Shown here in pieces: positions 53,249-61,441 of a DNA stretch of 64,000 bases. The stretch covers positions 1 to 64,000 of the forward strand of contig NZ_BSTQ01000016.1 in assembly GCF_030269605.1 (NCBI RefSeq). The letters are read 5' to 3'. Each line of letters begins with the position of its first letter. The stretch's first letter is position 1. The translations under genes and the position numbers were made by a program. This DNA is from Lentzea sp. NBRC 105346. GTDB lineage: Bacteria > Actinomycetota > Actinomycetes > Mycobacteriales > Pseudonocardiaceae. The notes beneath the pieces were generated by a model that was not told the DNA's origin, did not search any database, and saw only the letters and a list, made by a program, of their open reading frames with translations.

Positions 53249-53818
53249 TCAGCACCGCTCGCGCTGGGGCAGCCCAACCTCGGCCCCCAGGTCGAGACGC
53301 AGCTCCTGGTCCTCCCACACCAGCGGGTAGACCACGCGCCAGCGGATGCAGCCCTCCTGCATGTCCGGCGGCCCCTTCGAGGGGTCCTGGGTGCTGACGA
53401 GGTTCATCAGCACCCGCACCCGGTCAGCGGACGCGTCGGACTCGATGCGCTGCACGACGATGCTGCCGTCGCGGGTGGTGGAGTACCCGCTGAGGAACTG
53501 GTCGCGGCTGGTCTTGCGGCGCTCCTTCGTGACCGTGGAGCGCCACTTGTCGTAGTCGTGCTCGTTGATCGCGTCGAAGTAGTGCTGCAGCACGGCCTGC
53601 ACGCGCTGGCTGTCCGGGTGTGCGAACGCGTCCACGCTGAGCCGCACCTCGCCGTCACCGGGCAGGTCCGCGGGCGACACCGACGGGGTGGTCTGCACGA
53701 TCGGCGAACCCTTGGCCTCCGGTGGCCGTTGGTACAGCTCGCGCACGACCAGGCCCGTGCCCAGCGCCGCACCCGTGATCACCACCACGGCCGGCACCAA
53801 CCAGCGGCTCGTCCCCAT
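53249..53818 (-). CDS. Membrane-anchored or secreted hypothetical protein
   Basis: 189 residues from ATG 53818. N-terminal uncleaved signal/anchor (SRWLVPAVVVITGAALGTGLVV, about 4-25), a Pro/Ser/Thr linker (SPIVQTTPSVSPADLPG), then a domain starting HPDSQRVQAVLQHYFDAINEHDYDKWRSTVT, which has the helix pattern of NTF2/SnoaL-like extracytoplasmic domains in actinobacteria. One Cys near the C-terminus (EGCIRW) and a terminal Cys. Function unknown. Confidence 0.75.
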   Translation of the reverse strand: MGTSRWLVPAVVVITGAALGTGLVVRELYQRPPEAKGSPIVQTTPSVSPADLPGDGEVRLSVDAFAHPDSQRVQAVLQHYFDAINEHDYDKWRSTVTKERRKTSRDQFLSGYSTTRDGSIVVQRIESDASADRVRVLMNLVSTQDPSKGPPDMQEGCIRWRVVYPLVWEDQELRLDLGAEVGLPQRERC

Positions 53819-54465
53819 CCTTCGAGCGTAACGGCCCTGGGCGGCCTCCCCGCCGCGAGGTACACGAAATCGCCCATACCGCAGTGCGCGAATCACGTAA
53901 ACATAGCCTTTTAACCATATTTCAGGTTAAGCATTTTCCAGATTGACGAACTGACGGTTAGTGGCATACGAGATGCAACTTGCATGCAGCCGCACGTTGT
54001 TTGCGCGGGAAATTACTGAGCAGTAATCCCATACTCCGAATGAGTACGACCGTAGTAACGAATACCGCCGAAAGGCTCATTCAAACCCGCAATGGATCCC
54101 ACTTGAGAACTCACCCGACCGGCCCACACACCACGCGCCGTGTTCGACACTTGCACCCACGTAACTATGCATCAGGTTTCACCTGGAATAGACCTGGTAA
54201 AGACACTAAACCAAAGTAGAACCAGAGCGTTCCGTTAGGCACGCGAAGCGTCTGAGCACCCCAAATGCCGAAATAGTAAACCTTGCATCCGGGTGATGCG
54301 GACCCAAACGCGATCACCCAGAGCGATATACCGGCGAGTAGCGCGAGCCGGAGCCCTCACGATCGGCCCATCCATATAACTCGTACGGCGGATTGGCCAT
54401 TGCGGACCGATTGTGTGTGAATATGCCGCATCACCAATTGCACGGTGAAAGCGGAGGGGAATTCG
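53819..54465. other. AT-rich gap upstream of the lanthipeptide operon
   Basis: About 650 nt without a supported gene and much richer in A+T than the rest of the window (for example around 53890-53970). It contains the dyad ATTACTG-AG-CAGTAAT at 54012-54027. A 59-codon frame from ATG 54040 has no ribosome-binding site or family resemblance. The region probably carries the promoter and regulator sites of ramC, and its composition may reflect transfer. Confidence 0.6.
54012..54027. promoter_or_regulatory. Dyad in the ramC upstream region
   Basis: Inverted repeat ATTACTG-AG-CAGTAAT, perfect 7-bp arms, about 440 nt before ramC, inside the AT-rich gap. A candidate regulator-binding site; the regulator is not identified and no RamR-like gene is in the window. 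Confidence 0.35.
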
Positions 54466-57048
54466 GTGGATCTCAGATACGAGGCGTACTGCTTCGCGGA
54501 CCGGCAGTTCTACGATCTGCAGAACGGTGCCGAATCTGAGCTGCCGAATGACGACTTCTCGCACGTTCTGCCCGATCTGCCCGACAACTGGACCCAGGTC
54601 GACCGCAACGTCTGGCGGCACCAGCACCCCAATGGCGTGACCCTGCCCAACCAGGGCTGGAAGATGCACGTCTCGGCCGGTTTGGACAACGCCGAACGCG
54701 TGCTCAAGGCCACCTACGCCTACTGCGTCGAGCGCCGGATCCCGTTCAAGTACCTGCGCACGTTGTCGATCGTGCTGGCGCGCAACTCCAAGTACGCGCC
54801 CCGCGAGGGCAGCGGCAAGCTGATCACGATCTACCCCGGCGACGAGGCGCAGCTCGAACGGATCTGCACGGAGCTCGGCGAGGTGCTCGCCGGCGAACAC
54901 GGCGCCTACATCCTGAGCGACCTGCGGTACGGCAAGGGGCCGCTCTACGTGCGCTACGGCGGGTTCGTCGAGCAGTGGCTCGAGGTCGACGGGCAGCAGG
55001 TGCTCGCGATCGAGGATGCCGACGGCGTGCTCGTGCCCGACAAGCGCAAGCCCGTGTTCAGCGTTCCGGAGTGGATCAAGCTGCCCGAGTTCCTCGCACC
55101 GCACCTCGCCGAGCGCAACTCGGGCGACCGCGACGCGTTCCCGTACGACATCACGAGGTCGCTGCACTTCTCCAACGGCGGCGGCGTCTACCTGGCCACC
55201 CGCAAGTCCGACAAGAAGCAGGTGGTGCTCAAGGAAGCACGGCCGCACGCCGGGCTGGACCGTGAGGGCCGCGACGCCGTGGCGCGGCTGGAGCGCGAGC
55301 ACGAGATCCTCACCCGGCTCGCCGGCACCCCAGGCGTGCCCGAGGTGTACGACCGGTTCTTCGAGTGGGAGCACCTGTTCGTCGCGATGGAGTTCATGCC
55401 CGGCATCTCGCTCGGGCAGTGGCTCGGCCAGAACTACCCGTTGACGCACAAGGACGTCACCGACGAGAAGCTCACCAAGTACCGGGAGCGCGCGCTCGCG
55501 ATGGTCGACCGCGTCGAGCAGCTGATCTCCAGGGTGCACGAACGCGGCGTGATCTTCGGCGACCTGCACACCCTGAACATCCTGGTCGACGAGGACGACT
55601 CGGTGTCGCTGATCGACTTCGAGCTCTCCTCGACGATCGAGGACCCGCACCGCCCGACGCTCGGCGCGCCCGGTTTCCAGTCCCCCGCGGACCGGACCGG
55701 CTTCGAAATCGACGAGTACCCGCTGGCCGCGTTGCGGCTGTGGCTCTTCCTGCCGCTCAACGCGGTGGTGGAGCTCGCCCCGGCGAAGCTCGCCGAGCAC
55801 GTCGCCGTGATCAAGCAGAAGTTCGGGCTCGGCGACGAGTACTGCGAGCGGATCCTCACCACGCTCACCCCGCGCGTCGACCCGCCCACCGACACGGGGT
55901 TCACGCCGTTCGACGACCCGGAGCCGGACTGGAAGGTCATCCGCAAGTCGATCGCGACGGCGGTGCTCGCCAGCGCGACGCCGCACCGCGAGGACCGGCT
56001 GTTCCCCGGCGACATCGAGCAGTTCGAGGTCGGCGGCACGTGCTTCGGCTTCGGCGCCGCCGGGGTACTGCACGCGCTCGCCGAAACCGGCGAGGGCCGC
56101 TACCCCGAACACGAGGACTGGCTGGTCAAGGCCGTACTGCGGGACCCGCCGAAGCAGCCCGGATTCTTCACCGGGGCGCACGGCATCGCGTACGTGCTGG
56201 AGAACTTCGGACACCACGACGTCGCGACCCAGCTGATCGAGTCATACCCGCCGCTCGTGGAGAAGACCAACGACCACGGGCTCAGCGCGGGTCTCGCGGG
56301 CATCGGGCTGAACCTGCTGCACTTCGCCGACACCCGGCGCGATCCGGCGTTCGAGGTGCGGGCGACCGAGCTCGCCGAACGACTGGCGACGCAACTAGCC
56401 GCCGCACCCCCGGCCGGCGGCAAGGCGCGGGCCGGACTGCTCCACGGCTGGTCCGGACCCGCGCTGCTCTTCCTCAGGTTGTTCCAGCGCACCGAGGAAC
56501 GACGCTGGCTGCGACTCAGCGAGCAGGCGCTGGAGCGGGACCTGAGCGAGTGCGACGTCGCGCTGGACGGTTCGCTGCAGGTGCGCGACGGCAACTTCCG
56601 GACGCTGCCCTACGTCGACATCGGCGGCGCGGGCATCGCACTGGTGCTCATCGAGCTGGCCAAGGCCGACCCCGAAAACCCCTGTGCGGCAAAGATTCCC
56701 GCGCTGCTGAGCGGGTGCACCGGCGAGTTCGTCATCCAGCCGTCGTTCATGCTCGGACGGGCGGGCCTGCTCGCCACGATCGCGCACGAGCTGCGCCGGC
56801 GGCCCGACGACCGGCTGAGCCGCGCGCGGGACCACCACCTGACCGCGCTCGGCTGGCACGCCGTGCACTGGGGCGGCGGCATCGCGTTCCCCGGCATCCA
56901 GCTGCGGCGGCTCTCCATGGACCTCAACACCGGTGGCGCGGGCATCCTGCTCGCCATCGCGTCCGCTGTGGACGGCACACCACCACTGCCCTTCCTGGGC
57001 ACCAAGACCCCGGCTCCACCACAGACACCCTCTGTTCTGGGCCGGTAG
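54466..57048 (+). CDS. ramC: Class III lanthipeptide synthetase (RamC/AmfT-like LanKC)
   Basis: 860 residues from GTG 54466 (GGAGGGG 6 nt upstream); GTG 54445 is an alternative without a site. Three domains: N-terminal phosphoSer/Thr lyase-like part (about 1-220); Ser/Thr kinase (about 225-470) with ATP Lys256, catalytic GDLHTLN Asp366 and IDFE Asp384; LanC-like cyclase (about 510-850) with GFFTGAHGIAYVLE, LLHGWSGPALLFLRL and LNTGGAGILLAI. The zinc-binding Cys/Cys/His set of class IV cyclases is missing, so class III. It phosphorylates, eliminates and cyclises the precursor encoded 36 nt downstream. Confidence 0.93.
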   Translation: MDLRYEAYCFADRQFYDLQNGAESELPNDDFSHVLPDLPDNWTQVDRNVWRHQHPNGVTLPNQGWKMHVSAGLDNAERVLKATYAYCVERRIPFKYLRTLSIVLARNSKYAPREGSGKLITIYPGDEAQLERICTELGEVLAGEHGAYILSDLRYGKGPLYVRYGGFVEQWLEVDGQQVLAIEDADGVLVPDKRKPVFSVPEWIKLPEFLAPHLAERNSGDRDAFPYDITRSLHFSNGGGVYLATRKSDKKQVVLKEARPHAGLDREGRDAVARLEREHEILTRLAGTPGVPEVYDRFFEWEHLFVAMEFMPGISLGQWLGQNYPLTHKDVTDEKLTKYRERALAMVDRVEQLISRVHERGVIFGDLHTLNILVDEDDSVSLIDFELSSTIEDPHRPTLGAPGFQSPADRTGFEIDEYPLAALRLWLFLPLNAVVELAPAKLAEHVAVIKQKFGLGDEYCERILTTLTPRVDPPTDTGFTPFDDPEPDWKVIRKSIATAVLASATPHREDRLFPGDIEQFEVGGTCFGFGAAGVLHALAETGEGRYPEHEDWLVKAVLRDPPKQPGFFTGAHGIAYVLENFGHHDVATQLIESYPPLVEKTNDHGLSAGLAGIGLNLLHFADTRRDPAFEVRATELAERLATQLAAAPPAGGKARAGLLHGWSGPALLFLRLFQRTEERRWLRLSEQALERDLSECDVALDGSLQVRDGNFRTLPYVDIGGAGIALVLIELAKADPENPCAAKIPALLSGCTGEFVIQPSFMLGRAGLLATIAHELRRRPDDRLSRARDHHLTALGWHAVHWGGGIAFPGIQLRRLSMDLNTGGAGILLAIASAVDGTPPLPFLGTKTPAPPQTPSVLGR

Positions 57049-57084
57049 CAGTAAAAGACCGATCCCTCTATGAAGGAGAAAGTC

Positions 57085-57243
57085 ATGGGTTTCATCCTCG
57101 ACATGCAGGACCTCGAGACGCCTGAGGCGCCGGCCAACGCGATGGCGTCGGGTGGCGGCGGTGGCGGCGGCAGCACCACCGCGTCCAACGCGTCGCTGCT
57201 CCTGCCCTGCAGCCACTCCACCGTGAGCCTGCTGGCCTGCTGA
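57085..57243 (+). CDS. ramS: SapB-like class III lanthipeptide precursor
   Basis: 52 residues from ATG 57085 (AAGGAG 6 nt upstream); an in-frame ATG at 57070 would add MKEKV. Leader MGFILDMQDLETPEAPA carries the class III recognition helix (ILDMQDLE, compare LFDLQSME of RamS). A run of seven Gly (23-29) follows. The core matches SapB in layout: Ser34-x2-Ser37-x4-Cys42 (SNASLLLPC) and Ser45-x2-Ser48-x3-Cys52 (STVSLLAC). Ring A has one residue (Pro41) more than SapB, and the peptide ends on the last Cys. It should give two labionin or lanthionine rings and an amphiphilic morphogenetic peptide for aerial hyphae. Confidence 0.93.
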   Translation: MGFILDMQDLETPEAPANAMASGGGGGGGSTTASNASLLLPCSHSTVSLLAC

Positions 57244-57270
57244 CCTGCAGCACACTGAAATGTCGAGGTA

Positions 57271-57303
57271 GGTGAGCGGCGTAGGCGAAGTACGCCGCTC
57301 ACC
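57271..57303 (+). terminator. Intercistronic hairpin between ramS and ramA
   Basis: Perfect 13-bp arms 57271-57283 and 57291-57303 (GGTGAGCGGCGTA and complement) with a 7-nt loop, 27 nt after ramS. No T-run follows. It probably stabilises a ramC-ramS message and lowers read-through to the transporters, giving excess precursor. Confidence 0.65.
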
Positions 57304-57383
57304 CACCCGATGGGGGTCCGACAGCCATCCCGCTGCCGGGCCCCTTGTCATGATGCGCCCCCAGTTCGGCGGGAGGAACACGG

Positions 57384-59033
57384 ATGGCGAAACCCGGCGA
57401 CACGCTGCTGGCCTCGGTGGCCCGGCGGGACCACCGGCCGTGGCTGCTCGTGCTCAACGCGGGCGTGGCGACCGCGGCCGGACTGCTGTTCCCCACGGCG
57501 CTCGCGAACACCGTGGACATGGCGATCGGCGGCCGGTTCGTCCTCACCACCGTGCTGTGGCTGATGTTGCTGGCGGGCACCGAGATCGTCGGTGACGCCA
57601 TCGGGATCGTCCTCGCCGCGACGATCACCAGCCGAGCCACCGCGTGGCTGCGGCACCGCCTCTCCAAGCACCTGCTCGCGCTGGGACATCCCGCGCCGTT
57701 CCCCGCGGGTGACGCGGTCAGCCGGATGACCGGAGACTGCGCGAACGCGGGCGGCCTCGCCGTGCTGGTGGTCAACATCGGCATCGCGGTCGTGACGTCG
57801 TGCGGCGCGATCGTCGCACTCGCCCTGCTCGACTGGCGGCTCGCGGTCGTGTTCGCGGTCAGCGTTCCACTGGCATTGTTGCTGGTCCGCACGCACATGC
57901 GGCTCACCGCCGACGACGTCCTCGCCTACCAGGAGGTGTCCGGTGAGGTGTCGGCGCGGCTGCTCGACGCGGTGACCGGTCTGCGCACGATCACCGCGTC
58001 CGGCATCGCCTCCCGGGAGACGGCCCGCGTCCTCGAACCGCTGCCACGCCTGCACGCCGCGGGCGGAGGCATGTGGCGCACCCAGGCGAAGATGATGTGG
58101 CGCGCGGGGCTCCTGCTGCCCGCCGTGGAGCTCGCCGTGCTCATCGCCGCCGGTTTCGGCGTGATGGCGGGCCGGCTGACCATCGGCGAGGTGCTCGCCG
58201 CACTCGGGTACGCGGCGCTGGGCATGGGCGTCATCGGCCAGGTGCCCCAGCTGACCGCACTGGAACGAACCCGCGCCAGCGCGACGCGGCTGGCCGAGGT
58301 GCTGGACCGGCCGGTGTCCCGGCGCGAAACCCCCGGACTGCCACCGGGCCCCGGCGAGGTAGTGCTGCGCGGCGCCGGCGTGACCGGTGCGCTGCACGAC
58401 GTGGACCTGACCATCCCGGCCGGACTGCTGACGGCGGTCGTCGGACGCTCGGGTGCGGGCAAGTCGGCACTGGCCGCCGTGATCGGCGGTCTGTCCGATG
58501 TGGACACCGGTGAGGTGCTGGTGGACGGCGTGGCCGTCGAGGCTCTGCCCCGGTCCGCCGTGGGGTACGCGTTCGAACGTCCCACCCTGCTGGGTGCCAC
58601 GGTCAGTCGTTCCGTCACGTACGGAACCGACGCCACACCGGACGACGTGCGCTCGGCCTGCGTCGCTGCTCAGGTGCACGACGTCGTGATCCGGCTGCCA
58701 CTGGGATACGACACGCCCATGCAGGACACACCGTTGTCCGGCGGCGAGGCGCAACGACTGGGGCTCGCCCGCGCGATCGTGCGCGCGCCGCGGGTGCTGG
58801 TGCTCGACGACGCCACGGCCAGCCTGGACACCGTCACCGAGTCCAAGGTGGACAGTGCCATCACCTCGGAGCTGTCCGGGCGCACCAGGGTCGTGGTGAC
58901 CCATCGTGCCGCCACGGCGGCGCGCGCCGACCTCGTGGTGTGGCTGGAGGACGGCCGCGTGCGCGGCACCGGCACGCACGACGAGCTGTGGCGCCACGAC
59001 GGCTATCGCGCTGTTTTCACCGGAGGCGAATAG
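57384..59033 (+). CDS. ramA: ABC exporter half-transporter (RamA/AmfB-like)
   Basis: 549 residues; GGGAGGA 6 nt before ATG. N-terminal exporter membrane domain with about six helices (WLLVLNAGVATAAGLLF, FVLTTVLWLMLLAGTEIVG, IAVVTSCGAIVALALL, LLLPAVELAVLIAAGFG), then ATPase: Walker A GRSGAGKS (about 353-360), LSGGEAQRLGLARAI, VLVLDDATASLD. It pairs with the next gene as a heterodimer to export the SapB-like peptide. No peptidase C39 domain is present, so leader removal is done elsewhere. Confidence 0.9.
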   Translation: MAKPGDTLLASVARRDHRPWLLVLNAGVATAAGLLFPTALANTVDMAIGGRFVLTTVLWLMLLAGTEIVGDAIGIVLAATITSRATAWLRHRLSKHLLALGHPAPFPAGDAVSRMTGDCANAGGLAVLVVNIGIAVVTSCGAIVALALLDWRLAVVFAVSVPLALLLVRTHMRLTADDVLAYQEVSGEVSARLLDAVTGLRTITASGIASRETARVLEPLPRLHAAGGGMWRTQAKMMWRAGLLLPAVELAVLIAAGFGVMAGRLTIGEVLAALGYAALGMGVIGQVPQLTALERTRASATRLAEVLDRPVSRRETPGLPPGPGEVVLRGAGVTGALHDVDLTIPAGLLTAVVGRSGAGKSALAAVIGGLSDVDTGEVLVDGVAVEALPRSAVGYAFERPTLLGATVSRSVTYGTDATPDDVRSACVAAQVHDVVIRLPLGYDTPMQDTPLSGGEAQRLGLARAIVRAPRVLVLDDATASLDTVTESKVDSAITSELSGRTRVVVTHRAATAARADLVVWLEDGRVRGTGTHDELWRHDGYRAVFTGGE

Positions 59034-60764
59034 ATGCGGTTCTACCTCTCCGTACTCGCCGGGCACCGGCGCGGTGTGCTGATCCTGCTGGCCTGGTCGG
59101 TGCTGGAGGGCGTCCCCGCGTTCCTCGGCGGCCGCCTCGTCGGCCACGCCGTCGACAACGGCTTCGCGGTGGGCAAACCGTGGACCGGTGTCAGCTGGCT
59201 GCTGGTGTTCGCCGCGGTCGCGGTGGTCGGCGCCCTGGGCCAGCGCCAGGTGTTCGCCCGGCTGGGCACGGTGGTCGAGCCGATGCGCGACGCGCTGGTG
59301 ACCGCCGTGGTGCACGGTGTGCTGCACAACCCGGTCTCACACCGCCGCCTGCCGGACGCGAGCGCGGTCGCGCGGATCACCCGGCACGTCGAGGTCGTGC
59401 GCGACGCGACGGCCGGGGTGCTGATCCAGGCCCGCGCGCTGGTGGTCACGACGGTCGCCGCGCTGGTCGGCCTCGCCACGACCGCCGGGCCGATCGCCTG
59501 GCTGGTGACGATCCCGGTGGCGGCCTCACTCGTGCTGTTCGGCCTGCTGCTGCCCTCACTCGCCCGCAGGCAACGCGACGCCGTGCTCGCCGAGGAGCAC
59601 ACCGCCGAGCAGACGGGCACCGTGCTGACCGGCCTGCGGGACGTCGTGGCGTGCGGCGCGGAAGCCGAGGCGGCACAGGACATCGCGCGCGAGGTCGACC
59701 ACCAGGCGCGCACGACCGTGCGGGTCGCGTGGTCGAATGCCTTGCGCGGCACGGTGATCGCGCTCGGCGGGCTCCTGCCGGTGGTGCTGCTGCTCTGCAT
59801 CGCACCCGGCATGGTCGCGCGCGGTTCACTGTCGTCCGGCGCGGTGCTGGCGGCGGTGGTCTATCTGACGCAGAGCGTGCATCCGGCCCTGCGTGGGCTG
59901 GCCAACACGACCAGCACGGTGGTGCTCCGGCTGATGGTCGCGCTGCGCCGGCTCGCCGAGGCCGCGCCCACGCCGGTGGAGCAGGACGGCAAGGAGGTGC
60001 CCGCCGGCACGGAGGTCACCGTCCGGGGCCTGACGTTCGGCTGGAGCGCGCACGCCGAGCCGGTCGTGCGCGATCTGGACCTGGACCTGCGCCCCGGCGA
60101 CCACCTCGCGGTGGTCGGGCCCAGCGGCATCGGCAAGTCCACTGTGGCCGGCCTGCTGACCGGGATCATGACGGCCGAGCGGGGCACGATCCTGTTCGGC
60201 GGAGTGGCGATGCACCGGGTGACGCCATCGGTGCGCCACCACTCGATCGCGCTGATCCCGCAGGAGGCCTACGTGTTCACCGGGACCGTCCGGGAGAACC
60301 TGGCGCTGCTCGCGCCCTGGGCGTCCGATTCCGATCTGGTGGACGCCGTGACGGCCGTGGGCGCCGGTCCCCTGCTGCAACGCCTGGGCGGGCTCGACGC
60401 GCGGCTCGGCCACGCGGGCGAGGGTCTTTCCGCTGGTGAGGCGCAACTACTCGCGCTGGCCAGGGTCTACGCGACGAACGCGTCCGTGGTGATCCTCGAC
60501 GAGGCGACCTCGCACCTCGACCCGGCCGCGGAGGCGCGCGCCGAGCTGGCGTTCGCCGCTCGGGGCGGCATCCTGATCGTGATCGCGCACCGGCTCAGCT
60601 CGGCGTTGCGCGCGGACCGGGTGCTGGTCATGGACGGTGGCGCACCGCTGCTCGGTGCGCACGCCGACCTGCTGAAGAGCTCCACTTTGTACGGTCAGCT
60701 GATGCTGGCGTGGGATCCCACGCACTCCGACCCCGAGGTCAGCCGACCCGATGGAGCCAGGTGA
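59034..60764 (+). CDS. ramB: ABC exporter half-transporter (RamB/AmfA-like)
   Basis: 576 residues, ATG directly after the ramA stop. Membrane domain (VLILLAWSVLEGVPAFLGGRLVG, LLVFAAVAVVGALGQ, VVTTVAALVGLATTAGPIAWLV, GTVIALGGLLPVVLLLC) and ATPase with Walker A GPSGIGKS (about 361-368), LSAGEAQLLALARVY and VVILDEATSHLDP. The signature is SAGE rather than SGGE, so the heterodimer may have one weaker ATP site. Ends in a 26-nt convergent overlap with the DUF3145 gene. Confidence 0.9.
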   Translation: MRFYLSVLAGHRRGVLILLAWSVLEGVPAFLGGRLVGHAVDNGFAVGKPWTGVSWLLVFAAVAVVGALGQRQVFARLGTVVEPMRDALVTAVVHGVLHNPVSHRRLPDASAVARITRHVEVVRDATAGVLIQARALVVTTVAALVGLATTAGPIAWLVTIPVAASLVLFGLLLPSLARRQRDAVLAEEHTAEQTGTVLTGLRDVVACGAEAEAAQDIAREVDHQARTTVRVAWSNALRGTVIALGGLLPVVLLLCIAPGMVARGSLSSGAVLAAVVYLTQSVHPALRGLANTTSTVVLRLMVALRRLAEAAPTPVEQDGKEVPAGTEVTVRGLTFGWSAHAEPVVRDLDLDLRPGDHLAVVGPSGIGKSTVAGLLTGIMTAERGTILFGGVAMHRVTPSVRHHSIALIPQEAYVFTGTVRENLALLAPWASDSDLVDAVTAVGAGPLLQRLGGLDARLGHAGEGLSAGEAQLLALARVYATNASVVILDEATSHLDPAAEARAELAFAARGGILIVIAHRLSSALRADRVLVMDGGAPLLGAHADLLKSSTLYGQLMLAWDPTHSDPEVSRPDGAR

Positions 60765-61242
60765 CGGGAGCGCCGTCGCCCGCCCTGCGGAACGGTTCCA
60801 GCGCGTCATCCCACGCGGCACCAAGGAGTTCGTCCACGCCGTGCGCGAACGACTCGCCGCCGCGGCTGCGGGCGGCCAGCGCGCGGAGCTGGTCCTCGGA
60901 CACCACGATGTCGCCGTTCGCGCTGGTGCGGGCATGCCACAGCCCTAGTACGGGCGCGAAACAGAAGCGTTCGCCGTCGGTGCCGGGGGAAGGTTCCTCG
61001 GTCACCTCGAAGCGGAGCATGGGCCACGCGCGCAACGCGGCCGCGAGTTTGGCGCCTGTGCCGGAATCTCCGGTCCAGGCGCATTCAGCGCGCAACTGGC
61101 CTGGTGCCGCGGGTTGCGCCGCCCATCGGAGGTCCACTCGTTCACCGAGGGTGCCCGAGATCGCCCACTCGACGTGCGGACAGACCGCAGACGGCGACGA
61201 GTGGACGTAGACCACGCCACTGGTGCTGCCACGGGTGCTCAC
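60739..61242 (-). CDS. DUF3145 family protein
   Basis: 167 residues from GTG 61242 (GGAGG 6 nt upstream). Strong match to the actinobacterial DUF3145 pattern: GVVYVHSSPSAVCPHVEWAISGTLGERVDLRW, AECAWTGDSGTGAKLAAALRAWPMLRFEVTEEPSPGTDGERFCFAPVLGLWHARTSANGDIVVSEDQLRAL, and EALLGAAWDDALEPFRRA-type ending. Function unknown; widely conserved and probably a core gene. The 61243-61441 gap to the next gene shows nothing clear. Confidence 0.9.
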   Translation of the reverse strand: MSTRGSTSGVVYVHSSPSAVCPHVEWAISGTLGERVDLRWAAQPAAPGQLRAECAWTGDSGTGAKLAAALRAWPMLRFEVTEEPSPGTDGERFCFAPVLGLWHARTSANGDIVVSEDQLRALAARSRGGESFAHGVDELLGAAWDDALEPFRRAGDGAPVTWLHRVG

Positions 61243-61441
61243 TGCTGACCTCCGCTACTCGACGAGGGACGTCTTCCCCTACGGCCTGTCGAGCGAAGCG
61301 ATCTTCGGTGAAACCCGTTCGCTGCATTCTGCCTTGCCTGGGCGGTTGTCCGCCATAAGAACCAGCACGATCATCACCCGACCGGGTCAGATCCGGGACT
61401 TTAGGCCCCGAGAACCCGGCCGGGTGATACGCGATCGTGAT

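Noticed and set aside
52806-53330. 174-codon plus-strand frame in the skewed region
   Set aside because: Arg/Ala/Gln low-complexity product, no ribosome-binding site, begins inside the promoter-like motif.
54040-54219. 59-codon frame upstream of ramC
   Set aside because: No ribosome-binding site, no homologue recognised, composition of the AT-rich gap; kept only as a remark.
54235-56217. 660-codon open frame antisense to ramC
   Set aside because: Covers the kinase and lyase domains of ramC in the opposite phase; no motifs of its own.
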